DNA from: Chara braunii
Lineage: Eukaryota; Streptophyta; Charophyceae; Charales; Characeae
Length of the DNA: 29,812 bases
Direction: 5' to 3'
Assembly (NCBI GenBank): GCA_003427395.1
Contig: BFEA01000312.1
Coordinates: 131,818-161,629 of the forward strand
Part shown: positions 9,825 through 18,301 of the stretch, piece by piece
Numbering within the stretch: position 1 is the stretch's first letter
Layout of the letters: the number at the start of each line of letters is the position of its first letter
Position numbers and translations under genes: made by a program
The notes under the pieces: model-generated
Told to the model about the DNA's origin: nothing
Database searches by the model: none
What the model saw: the letters and a program-made list of their open reading frames with translations, nothing else

Positions 9825-9986
9825 CGTACCCTAGGGTTAGGGCGGTTCAATTGTATGCTCGTAATAACACTAAGGAGCAGAAAGTTAGTATAAATCTGTT
9901 TTTATTTTCCTTTCTAAACAAAGAGAGCGGATCGGAAGCTCCATTAGTTTGAAAGGTCCGATCGATTTCCTAACAAGAGAAGGAAC

Positions 9987-10172
9987 AAATTAAAGTTTGT
10001 GCAAGTATTCGTGTCATATTAACTATTGTATGGCTGACTAGGCGTACCCTAGGGTTTGGGAGGCCTAGCAGTGAGCCTTAAATTAAAGTTTGTGCAAGTA
10101 TTCGTGTCATATTAACTGTTGTATGGCTGACTAGGCGTACCCTAGGGTTTGGGAGGCCTAGCAGTGAGCCTT
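9987..10172 (+). repeat. 93-bp tandem duplication inside the hairpin array
   Basis: 9987-10079 is repeated at 10080-10172 with one visible difference (ACTATTG versus ACTGTTG). Each copy holds one complete hairpin with CTAGGC/GCCTAG arms. Confidence 0.9.
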
Positions 10173-10730
10173 TGTCGTTAAATGTGAGTTGGACGTACCC
10201 TAGGGTTAGGGCGGTCCAACATTTCGACGTTTATACTTGTTTAGGCAGATCAGGCACACCCTAGGGTTAGGGCAGCCTAATCACATTGCCTTATGTAACT
10301 TAAACTGTTATGGCTAACTAGGCATACCCTAGGGTTAGGGCGGCCTAGTGATATGCCTTTGTCGTTAATGTGCCGTAAGTTGGACATACCCTAGGATCAG
10401 GGCGGTCCAACTTCTTGTCGTTTGTGCTTATGTTTAGGTAAGTTAGGCCTACCCCTGGGTAGGGATGGTCTAATGATATGCCATATGTAACCTTGTCTAG
10501 GGCAGACCGGGCATACCCTAGGGTTAGGGCAGCCAAGTCCTATGCTTCATGTTGTCAGTTGAGCAGGAACCAGACGTACCCTACGGTTAGGGCGGTGTGC
10601 TCATATGCTTTAGGTATACAGTTCATGTTATATTGGGCACACCCTAGGGTTAGGGCAGTCCAAATGTGCGCATCTTATCTATTGTTTAGGCATGTCAGGT
10701 ACACCCTTTAATTAAGGTGAGTCTGACCAT

Positions 10731-11111
10731 ATGTCATAGGAAAGGGGGACTTAAAAGAGAAAGGAACTGAGAGATGCAACGAATTACTTGGGCCAAACTG
10801 ATGTGGGATTGTGAGAGATGTTTGTTTATGCATGCTTGTGGGCTTTCACTCTGGGGCGTCTTTTCGATAAATTAGTTGCTTAGATGTTCGCCAAGTGCTG
10901 GAGCCATAGGTAGATGAGATGGATGATGGGAGAGAGAGCTTGGGATAAAGATATGGCTGACCTTACTTGAAGCTAGAGTTGACGATAGCTCACGATACTA
11001 TCTTATGAAAGGGGATCGTGTAAACTATGTTCAATCCTAACTATCAAGCAAGGTGTCAGAAGTTAGTCACAAGTACAGCTTTGCTTTATCCTTCTGCTTT
11101 CAGCTCTATAT
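10731..11111. other. No gene recognised
   Basis: Mixed sequence after the end of the hairpin array. It has no core motif, no long frame with recognisable content, and only weak short inverted repeats. Confidence 0.4.
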
Positions 11112-11157
11112 AAATTTTGGCAGCCTCCCGCTCCTATGGGAAGTGCTGCCGAAATTT
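11112..11157 (+). other. 13-bp-stem hairpin with a 20-nt nested interior
   Basis: AAATTTTGGCAGC (11112-11124) pairs with GCTGCCGAAATTT (11145-11157): 12 Watson-Crick pairs and one G-T. The 20-nt interior has its own TCCC/GGGA stem (11126-11129 / 11138-11141). The layout is the same as in the array 400 bp upstream, but the sequence is unrelated. Confidence 0.8.
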
Positions 11158-11275
11158 CTACAAATTTGAAAAAGTTAGTTATTTCTGGACTCATTGGAAT
11201 TATGCGAAAACACTTTATCTACGAGAAGCGCTGCCGAAATTTCGTAGAATTTGAGTGGTTAGAATATTTCTAGTT
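11143..11275 (+). repeat. Two diverged direct repeats carrying GCTGCCGAAATTTC
   Basis: The segment from 11143 (GTGCTGCCGAAATTTCTAC, then AAATTTGA, later TTATTTCT) recurs from 11229 (GCGCTGCCGAAATTTCGTAG, then AATTTGAG, later ATATTTCT), offset 86. The second copy is enclosed in a CTACGA/TCGTAG stem (11219-11224 / 11242-11247). Confidence 0.6.
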
Positions 11276-11483
11276 AGGAGATACTTGGCAAATCCACCCT
11301 GAATAGGGGAGGTGCTCAGCGACTTGGTATTAGTACGGGGAGCTAACAATAAGATTAGTAGAGGAGCTAGGTTACGAATTGGGAAGTATTCTCCTTTTGG
11401 GCATGAACGTAGTAGTGGTTCTTTTTGGCGTATACTGTGATGCAGGTTTCCATATTTCGCTTGAAGGCTTGATTCGTTCGGTA

Positions 11484-11525
11484 TGATCCTTCGAAGGATC
11501 ACTTTTCTGTTATCACTGATAACAG
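11484..11525. other. Two adjacent near-perfect palindromes
   Basis: TGATCCTTCGAAGGATCA (11484-11501) is a perfect 18-bp palindrome. CTGTTATCA-c-TGATAACAG (11507-11525) is a perfect 9-bp inverted repeat with a 1-nt centre. They could bind a symmetric protein or form a cruciform. No adjacent gene is recognised. Confidence 0.8.
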
Positions 11526-12386
11526 GTCGGTTGCCGATTCGTTGGTTTACGACTAAACTTTCCTGCTCGTTCTGCCTCTCAACCTAAGGCCTTGCTGGGT
11601 CTTATGTTTTCTTTGGCTTTCACCCAGATTCTTTATAAATGGTCATTTCCTAAAGACTGAGTATTTTTGTTGACGAACGGTGGGGAAAAGGTTGGGCTTG
11701 TCTGCATAAGGCAGGGTGTGAGTTGCAGAAGGCTGAAAAATTGACCGCTTTAGTGTGTGCGATTTCGTTTGAACTCTGTGTGTGATCGCAGGTATGTATG
11801 GAGAAATCTCGATTGAGTCTTGATGAATGGTTATGTTTTGGATTCAAAGGGCAAACCACACGACTGTCGTGAGAGTAAACTACGACACAACTTTTTGTTT
11901 GATTGAGATTGCCATTTTCCCATCTTGATAATGTGCTAGTCAAAGTAGGCGTACGCTCGGGTAACCCTCACGGGGCTATGCGACCGCACGCTTACGTTTT
12001 AATTTACTTGTTGGGTTAGTTGGTCGGACGTTAACCATGAACCTGGAATTCAAGGCCCTTGTCCAAGACATCCCAGGTCCCTTTTCTTTCTTTCGGGCGG
12101 TGTGTCCTACCAAACGGGAACTCACACCTTTTTGGGGCGGACTAGGCCTATAAGCCACGCTTAAATTTTCGTAGAGTTCCGATGGTTTATTTATGTTTTC
12201 TTTTGCTAACGCTAATGTTTTTTTTCTTTCTGTTCTTTTCCTTGTTTTAAATTTATTGTGGTGGAACGATAAAGTTCCGGGCGGAAGGATTAGCGTGTCG
12301 CTGGTGGTGCGCCAGACAACTCACCACCGCTCCGAATTCCTTCCTGCCCTAGGGACCATCTTACCCCGCATCCTTTAGGACACCTC
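11526..12386. other. No gene recognised
   Basis: AT-rich to mixed sequence. Open frames here are short and lack family features. A GTAACCCTCACGG phrase near 11960 resembles GTAACCCTCA in the repeat copy near 13222, so part of this may belong to the same repeat family. Confidence 0.35.
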
Positions 12387-12700
12387 AGGGTGCAGAAGAT
12401 GGTAAGGCTCTCAGGCCGCTTTTGCACTCACTAAAGGTTTACCCCCCCTTAGCGAACGCTTCAGCCGACGTCCAAGCGTCGAGAGTGACCTCATGGTTCA
12501 GATAAGGCCACTCGGTTATGGGCACCACGTAATGCGCCATCATTACGCCCACTTATGTAAGATTGCATTGCTAGCCAATACGTGTAGGCCCTGCGCGCGC
12601 ACGACCGTCTTATACAGTCCGGCGCGCGGACTCCGCTTAGTGCTTGCGCATGGGCAGTTATGGGTCAAGCAGAAGGGACAAAAACACGTTGCGGTAAGTA
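12387..12700. repeat. Diverged ~300-bp direct repeat, copy 1
   Basis: Collinear with 13119-13420, offset 732-736. Anchors: AGGGTGCAGAAGA (12387 / 13119), CAGCCGAC (about 12470 / 13199), CATCATTACG (12538 / 13274), TGCATTGC (12564 / 13300), and GCGCATG near 12649 / 13357. Identity is modest, so it is old. Confidence 0.6.
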
Positions 12701-13118
12701 GGCCCGAGTTTTGGTAGTGCGACATTTCGCACGAACGAAGTACTAGTCCCAGTCAGCCTATGAGAATCCGCATTCGATATTCCAACGTTTCGAATGTTGG
12801 TTCCCACATGGGCCTGGTTTGGGCACTATCCGCGCACACCCTGCATACTAACCAACACTTTCCATTTGACGGGCCTACCAAGCTATACAAATTGGGATAC
12901 GGGCTAGGCAGAGAAAAAAGGGGGCCTGACCCTCCTTTTTTTCCCCTCTGCGATCGGTTCCTTTTTGGGTTTTCGTAGTTGGATGCTGGAGTCTGTGGCA
13001 GCCGTTAAAGTCAAACCCCTTGACCTCTCCACATACCTCCGATGTTTGAGTTTGCGAAGAGAGCCAAGATTTTGGTTGTCACAACAACCTGGAGGCTGTC
13101 TACTCAACCCCTCTCCAC

Positions 13119-13420
13119 AGGGTGCAGAAGAGGGTAGGTCTTGCAACCGCACTTGCGATTGTCTAGTATCACGAGGATAACCCCTCGAGACGTATGTCAG
13201 CCGACACTTGAGTGTCGAAGGTAACCCTCAAAACTTCTGAGGGCCACCTAAGTTTGGGTACCACATAGCACTCCATCATTACGACTGCTTGAGTAAACAT
13301 GCATTGCGACTCGATATGATAGAGCCCATGCCACCGCGATATTTATTTTGGGCTTCGCGCATGACACTCATCTAATACCTCAGCAAAAATTATGGGTTGG
13401 GTGAGAACAAGGGGCTAGGC
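13119..13420. repeat. Diverged ~300-bp direct repeat, copy 2
   Basis: Partner of 12387-12700. It lies upstream of the primer binding site at 13878, so it may sit within or next to the 5' LTR of the retroelement. LTR boundaries could not be established. Confidence 0.6.
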
Positions 13421-13460
13421 GAGATTTACGAATGAAACTTGGTTTGGTTTCATCTGGTAT

Positions 13461-13565
13461 CGTCGCGTGGTTAAGGTAGCCGTCCTAGTCGACCGACGTA
13501 GGATCGTACTCGAGAGATCAGCGCCTCGAGCGACGGTCCGCGTGCGGGTTTGATTCGGGCATTTG
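13461..13565 (+). other. Compact multi-hairpin segment with weak tRNA-like boxes
   Basis: GTGGTTAAGG (about 13466-13475) resembles a type-II tRNA D arm and GGGTTTGATTCGG (about 13546-13558) a T arm. Between them are a stem TCCTA-GTCG / CGAC-(G)-TAGGA (13483-13503) and a CTCGAG...CTCGAG stem (13510-13531). A further ATGAAAC/GTTTCAT hairpin precedes it (13433-13453). Spacing is too long for a plain tRNA; a SINE or other folded element is possible. Confidence 0.3.
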
Positions 13566-13877
13566 ACCGTGCATACCCCCTATGCTACAGCAAACGAGAC
13601 ACGCCCTCGGCCGGGCCACCTCTGCGATTGCACACAAAAAACTTTCACACGTGGTCTGGTAGCTCGGCGGGGATACGCCCACTCAAGGGATGGTGACAAC
13701 TCCCGCGAGTGGAGATAAAGCGGTGCCTCACATGACCCTGTGCTGTCGTAGGGACTCGCGAGAGGTGGGGCTGACGCACTCTGCCGGAGCGGCAAAACGC
13801 TCTCCGCGACAAGTCCTGCCAAATCCTGCGTGAAGCGGCCGGGAGGGTCCCCCTGTGGGAACGATGCGCACGACAGG

Positions 13878-13897
13878 TGGCGCCGTTGCCGGGGATC
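13878..13897 (+). other. LTR-retrotransposon primer binding site, tRNA-Asp type
   Basis: TGGCGCCGTTGCCGGGGATC is the reverse complement of the 3' end, with CCA, of plant tRNA-Asp(GTC) as I remember it. It is a well-known PBS of plant Ty3/gypsy elements. It implies that the 5' LTR ends just upstream, plausibly at ...CGACA (13875), and that the element reads to the right. Gag starts 358 nt downstream, a normal leader length. Confidence 0.8.
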
Positions 13898-14254
13898 TTG
13901 GCTGCCTACCAGGGTCCTTAGTGAACGAACTCAGGGTAAGTGCAGGCTGATGATCCAGGCAAAACGACAAAACCCATATGTTTTGGGTTGTCTTATATAA
14001 GAGAGGCGTATATGGTATGAAAGTTATGATACTGGCGATAATATATGTAGTAAAAGTACGTGATTATGAATATGGCCAAGATTGTATCTATGATTTTAAG
14101 ATAAATAGTGGTGATTAGTAGAAGAGTGGTTAGATGAACTTTAGAGGAGAGACATTTACACATGGCTTAGGAAAAGGTCCCTCAGAATTTGACAAGCTAT
14201 TTGATAGACTCTCTCTTTTATTCCTAACAGGTTGGTCAACAGAGGGATATAGAG

Positions 14255-16702
14255 ATGCCGGACGCAGATGGAATCGAGCGGCGTCCGCCTGCTACTCCGG
14301 AAGACTTTGTCAAAGCGTTGAAGAAAAGAGAACTAGCACGACTACAGGTGCGCAAAGTTGACATTTTCCTGTTCGATGGGGATGGGGTGTCAGAATGGTT
14401 GGAATTATTGCAACAGGTTACAAGTGAGGCGCCAGAACCTGACCAGTTCAAATTGATGCCAAGGTATGTCTGGTGGGAGCTCAGGCTAGAGGTCAGGAAA
14501 GTAGCGACCGGTGCGAATGGAGACTGGTCAAAATTCAAAGAGGAGATGCAAATGCGCTTCAAGTTGGGAGATGGCCTGCTGACAAAGACAGACCTAGAGA
14601 TGTTGAGCCAAAACGAGTTCACTACGGTGAGTGCGGAAAATGGCAAGAAAAGTCCCGGGGATGGCGGAGGAAGAGCAATGTGCCACATTTTTGGGGCACT
14701 TCACCAACTTTGAAGCCTCATCACTGACAAGAAAAGGCGCACCAGGGAAGAAACTGACTTGGGCCACCATAAAGGAGGGCGTAACGGATGGGGAACTGGA
14801 CCAAGTTGGCCTCTTCCAGATGAAACAGGCAAGGAGAAAAAGGAAAGCCATAGACGACGCAACTGGTGGTGGCCAGGATTTGAGAAAGGTAGTAGAGGAG
14901 GTGGTGGCCCAACTAGAGGCCACGAGAGAAGCAAGTGCCCCGAAAAAGGTATTGACAGTAACCCACGTCCACTGTCGTCCAGGGGAAAGGAAAGAAGGTG
15001 GCTACGAGAGAAGAGCTAAAAGAGGAAGAGAAAGAGGAAGAGGAAGAAGAAGGGCCTGAGACTCAAAAGTTGACAAAGGCTCAGAGAAAGACCAGGAACC
15101 AGGCCCAGGGAGGGCAAGGTTCAGGGAAGGGCCAATGCTCCCAAGTAGCTGTGATGCCTCCGCCTAAGTCGCACAAACAGATAGGTGCGATGGTGCCCGT
15201 TCACACTGGGCAGCCATCTTACGGACAATGGCCAAGCTTCGAACCTCTGGGCCCTTGGCCAGGTTTTAACCCCTATGCGCCATGACCTGTTAGCGGGCAA
15301 TTCGGTTCTTATGGTGGACCACCAATGAGCCTGGCTTCGTGTGGGTACCCAGGGCCCCAAGCCCAGCAGGTGAGCCAGTCCAATCCGCCGCCGAGTCAAT
15401 CGCACCAGTCTGCTCCGCAAGGGTCGCAGGGCAATCAGGGCGGTGATCGAAGCCAAGGCCAAGGATGAGGATGAGGCAGATAGAATGGTGGCCGTGGGGG
15501 AAATGGAAGAGGAAATGCGGGCGGTAACTCCAATGAAGGAGGAAATGAGGGTTGGAATGACGGAGGGAATCAAGGCGGCCAACAGGGTGGCCGAGGATAT
15601 GGCAGAGGTAGAATAGATTGGAGGAATGTCATTTGTTGGCATTGTGGTCGGAAGGGCCACAGGATTAAGTTTTGTCAAGTCTGGAGGAGCGACAAAAAGG
15701 ATGGGTTGATAAGTATTAATTACGATGGGGATATCTATGATATGTATGGGAAATACATCGACCCAAGGACCCCAGAAGGGACGAGAGAAGAGACTTTGCA
15801 GAGAGAAAATGCCTCGCCTCCACCAGCTCCTCCGTCCACGTTCCGCATGTGGCAGGAGAAAGAAATTCACCAAGATGTAAGGGTGGAAGAGGTAGGGGAA
15901 AGTGAAGAAGTTGAGCAGGGAATGAAAGTCGACATTGTAAAGGAGGAACCTATAGTGGTTGAATCTGACGACGAAGAAGAAGGAGGCCGGATAGAGGCGG
16001 GAGACACAATGAAAAAAATGAAGGACTTGTTGGCAAAGATCAAGAGATATCAGACCAAGTTGACCACCCTGTGCGAGGAGGTCAACAAATGGAGGGGAGA
16101 ATTACCATCAGTTTACCTTTTTGATTCAGGCCCCGGGGCATAGATTGGGATTGAAAACCTCCCTGGAGTAACGGTTACAGCCTCCACGCCCAGATCTGGG
16201 ATGAGCTTTAGTCCACCATCAAGGGCCGGGAGGGCATCTTTGGCGGCGCGCGTGAGGTCGAAAGGGCCGCCCAGTTCTAGACAACCTCCTCAAAATAACC
16301 CAGAGCCTAGTGGCGAGAAGGAAGCAGTGAAAGGTCCGGAAAACGAGGAGGAGAAGAACGAGAAGTTAAGGCAAGAGGAAGATAAGAAAGCCGACGAAAG
16401 GGCAAAAAAGAGAGGCGGCAAGGACCCGCGTTGACAAGGACCAGAAAGGAAAGAAGAAGAAGTATACGGTTTGGTTGGAGGAAGGATTTGATGTAGAAGG
16501 TATGGTCGATAGGCTCCTCGAGGGCCACAACGACCTTTTGAACCTCAACGACATCCTCCCCTCTGCTCCTAAGTTGCGGGACGAGCTGAAGGCTCGTTTG
16601 TCCAGAAGGTTGGTGGCGACTCTGGCGAGCGTGCGCCTGGGGACCATAATCCTCAAAAAAGGTGAATGGTCTAAAACAGGCACCAAAACGGACGGGGTGT
16701 GA
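14255..16702 (+). pseudogene. gag: Ty3/gypsy-like gag, decayed, with zinc knuckle
   Basis: Gag forms the nucleoprotein core of an LTR retrotransposon. From ATG 14255 the frame reads a capsid-like segment (FLFDGDGVSEWLELLQQ, YVWWELRLEV, DWSKFKEEMQMRFKLG). Near 14630 a 17-nt deletion, judged against the downstream copy, moves the reading to another frame (MARKVPGMAEEEQ, LTWATIKEGVTDGELDQV). Near 14955-14976 it shifts again to frame 1. That frame carries a Gln/Gly/Ser/Asn-rich stretch and a knuckle CWHCGRKGHRIKFC (15634-15675, CX2CX4HX4C), then an acidic coiled-coil-like part to 16434. Frame 1 has in-frame stops near 15283, 15466-15480 and 16141. A last shift near 16430 leads to KKKYTVWLEEGFDVEGMVD to about 16702. 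No protease, RT or integrase follows. The Chara-like flavour is from recall. Confidence 0.75.
14515..15275 (+). repeat. Gag segment duplicated downstream, copy 1
   Basis: Matches 16701-17486 (offset 2186 at the left end). This copy lacks 17 nt near 14630 and a few GAGGAA-type units near 15035 relative to copy 2, so it is the shorter one. Confidence 0.9.
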
Positions 16703-17486
16703 ATGGAGACTGGTCAAAATTCAAAGAGGAGAGATGCAGAGGCGCTTCAAGTTGGGAGATGGCCTGCTGACAAAGACGAACCTAGAGATGTTGAGCTGAA
16801 ACGAGTTCACTACGGTGGATGCGTTCGCTATGACTTTTGAGAAAATGGCAAGAAAAGTCCCGGGGATGGCGGAGGAAGAGCAATACGCCACGTTTTTGGG
16901 GCACTTCACCAACTTTGAAGCCTCGACATTGACAAGAAAAGGCGCACCAGGGAAGAAACTGACTTGGGCCACCATAAAGGAGGGCGTAACGGATGGGGAA
17001 CTGGACCAAGTTGACCTCTTCCAGATGAAACAGGCGAGGAGAAAAAGGAAAGTCATAGACGGCGCAACTGGTGGTGGCCAGGATTTGAGAAAGGTAGTAG
17101 AGGAGGTGGTGGCCCAAATAGAGGCCACGAGAGAAGCAAGTGCCCCGAAGAAGGTGTTGACAGTAACCCACGTCCACTGTCGTCCAGGGGAAAGGAAAGA
17201 AGGCGGCTACGAGAGAAGAGCTAGAAGAGGAAGAGGAAGAGGAAGAGGAAGCAGAAGAAGAAGGGCCTGAGCCTCAAAAGTTGACAAAGGCTCAAAGAAA
17301 GGCCAGGAACCAGGCCCAGGGAGGGCAAGGTTCAGGGAAGGGCCAATGCTCCCAAGTAGTTGTGATGCCTCCGCCTGAGTCGCACGGACAGATAACTGCG
17401 ATGGTGCCCGTTCAGAGTGGGCAGCCATCTTATGGACAATGGCCAAGCTTCGGACCTCCGGGCCCTTGGCCAGATTTTAACCCCTA
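16701..17486 (+). pseudogene. gag: Second partial gag copy
   Basis: Joined directly after the KKKYTVWLEEG-type segment, this copy starts mid-capsid (GAATGGAGACTGG at 16701) and ends at TTTTAACCCCTAA (17486). Its main frame (from about 16815) reads MARKVPGMAEEEQ, then the Lys/Arg-rich QARRKRK, then an Arg/Gly tail to 17270. The alternative frame continues as LTKAQRKARNQAQGG. It keeps the 17 nt lost from copy 1 but shares the second frameshift. It lacks both the capsid start and the zinc knuckle, so it cannot encode a full Gag. Confidence 0.75.
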
Positions 17487-17494
17487 ATACACAT

Positions 17495-17538
17495 TTTGTT
17501 AAAAGTGAACCTTTTGATTGTTCACTTTTTGTAACAAA
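17495..17538 (+). other. Long imperfect hairpin after the gag copy
   Basis: TTTGTTA..AAAGTGAAC (17495-17510) pairs with GTTCACTTTTTGTAACAAA (17520-17538), leaving a small bulge and a 9-nt loop. It lies immediately 3' of the duplicated gag segment and could mark an element end or a terminator-like structure. Confidence 0.65.
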
Positions 17539-17815
17539 GCCGGAATTCATGTTGGAGCGACATAAATAAGAATAAATCGAAACAATTATTGGTAAGTGTT
17601 GCTAAGTGGGCAGCTGGGTAGCACGGCGTACACGTACGCGGGCTCCGCATATGTGCATATGTGTATGCACGTATGCGCATACGTGTCGCATACGTATGCG
17701 CGCATACGCAAATTTAGGGTTTGCGTACGTGGTCACAGCGGACCGTTTCCCGGGTTTGTCAATTGGAATAAAAGAGGGCCCAGTAGGGGTTGGGGGGTGG
17801 GCGTTGGGATTGGTT

Positions 17816-17816
<1 letters not shown>

Positions 17817-17880
<64 letters not shown>
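17817..17880. repeat. (GT)n-(GA)n compound microsatellite
   Basis: GT repeat 17817-17852 passes directly into GA repeat 17853-17880. The (CA)n tract at 18438-18468 lies just outside the inverted-repeat element. Confidence 0.95.
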
Positions 17881-17900
<20 letters not shown>

Positions 17901-18053
17901 AAGGAGGGGGAGGACAAACAGACAGAGAGTACCACGAGAGGGGTAGGAGGGGTAGGAGGAGGGGTAGGAGGAGGGGTAGGAGGAGGAGGAGGAGACAGAC
18001 AGACAGACAAACAGACAGTATGACGGGCAGAGGATAGACAAACAGACATACAA

Positions 18054-18103
<50 letters not shown>

Positions 18104-18104
18104 G
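17881..18104. repeat. (CAGA)n tracts and GGAGGGGTA minisatellite, first block
   Basis: CAGA units fill 17881-17900 and 18059-18100. Between them lies a GGGGTAGGAGGA-type repeat (17938-17992). The phrase 'cagta-ccacgagaggggtagga' recurs near 18130, so the block as a whole is duplicated. Confidence 0.9.
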
Positions 18105-18301
18105 GGGGAGGACAGACAGGTAGACAGACAGTACCACGAGAGGGGTAGGAAGGGTAGGAGGAGGGGTAGGAGGATGGGTAGGAGGAGGAGGAGGACGAAG
18201 ATCATGATTGGGAGGAGGAGGACGAGATATGTCACTAAATACTGACTATATATATTATATATACATTATATATATGTGTAAAAAAAAAAATAAAAAAAAA
18301 A
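18105..18301. repeat. Second GGGGTAGGAGGA block, TA-rich and A-rich tract
   Basis: The second copy of the CAGA/GGGGTAGG block runs to about 18226. It is followed by a TATATA tract (18245-18279) and an A-rich run (18280-18301). Confidence 0.85.

Larger units (their letters stand above)
9173..10727 (+). repeat. Array of ~18-19 nested hairpins with covarying outer arms
   Basis: Typical unit: outer arm, GTA/ATA/ACA, CCCTA, GGGT, TAGGG, CG/CA, complementary outer arm (about 33 nt). Inner cores start at 9323, 9417, 9524, 9623, 9730, 9829, 10047, 10140, 10198, 10259, 10327, 10389, 10453, 10516, 10579, 10642 and 10704. Spacing is ~93-107 bp on the left and 58-68 bp on the right. Outer arms differ but stay paired: TGAAC/GTTCA (9821/9845), CTAGGC/GCCTAG (10038/10063), GTTGGAC/GTCCAAC (10188/10214), ACTAGGC/GCCTAGT (10317/10343), AAGTTGGAC/GTCCAACTT (10377/10405), TTGGGC/GTCCAA (10633/10658), GTCAGGT/GTCTGAC (10694/10721). 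Divergent members lie at 9173-9202, 9252-9283 and 9930-9963. No protein coding is evident. It could be a structured ncRNA locus or a palindromic satellite. Confidence 0.85.

Noticed and set aside
9417-10655. Interstitial telomere repeats (TTAGGG / CCCTAA)
   Set aside because: CCCTAGGGTTAGGG occurs once per unit as a hairpin core, never as a head-to-tail run of telomere units.
9290-10730. CRISPR-like regularly spaced palindromic repeats
   Set aside because: The arms vary between units, the spacers are themselves related, the context is eukaryotic with retroelements, and there is no cas gene.
13990-14005. TATA box (CTTATATAAG) as promoter of gag
   Set aside because: It lies downstream of the primer binding site; LTR promoters lie within the LTR, so it is probably fortuitous.
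17602-18235. Long open frames rich in Leu/Pro/Val/Cys on both strands
   Set aside because: Direct translations of GT, GA, CAGA and GGGGTA microsatellites.
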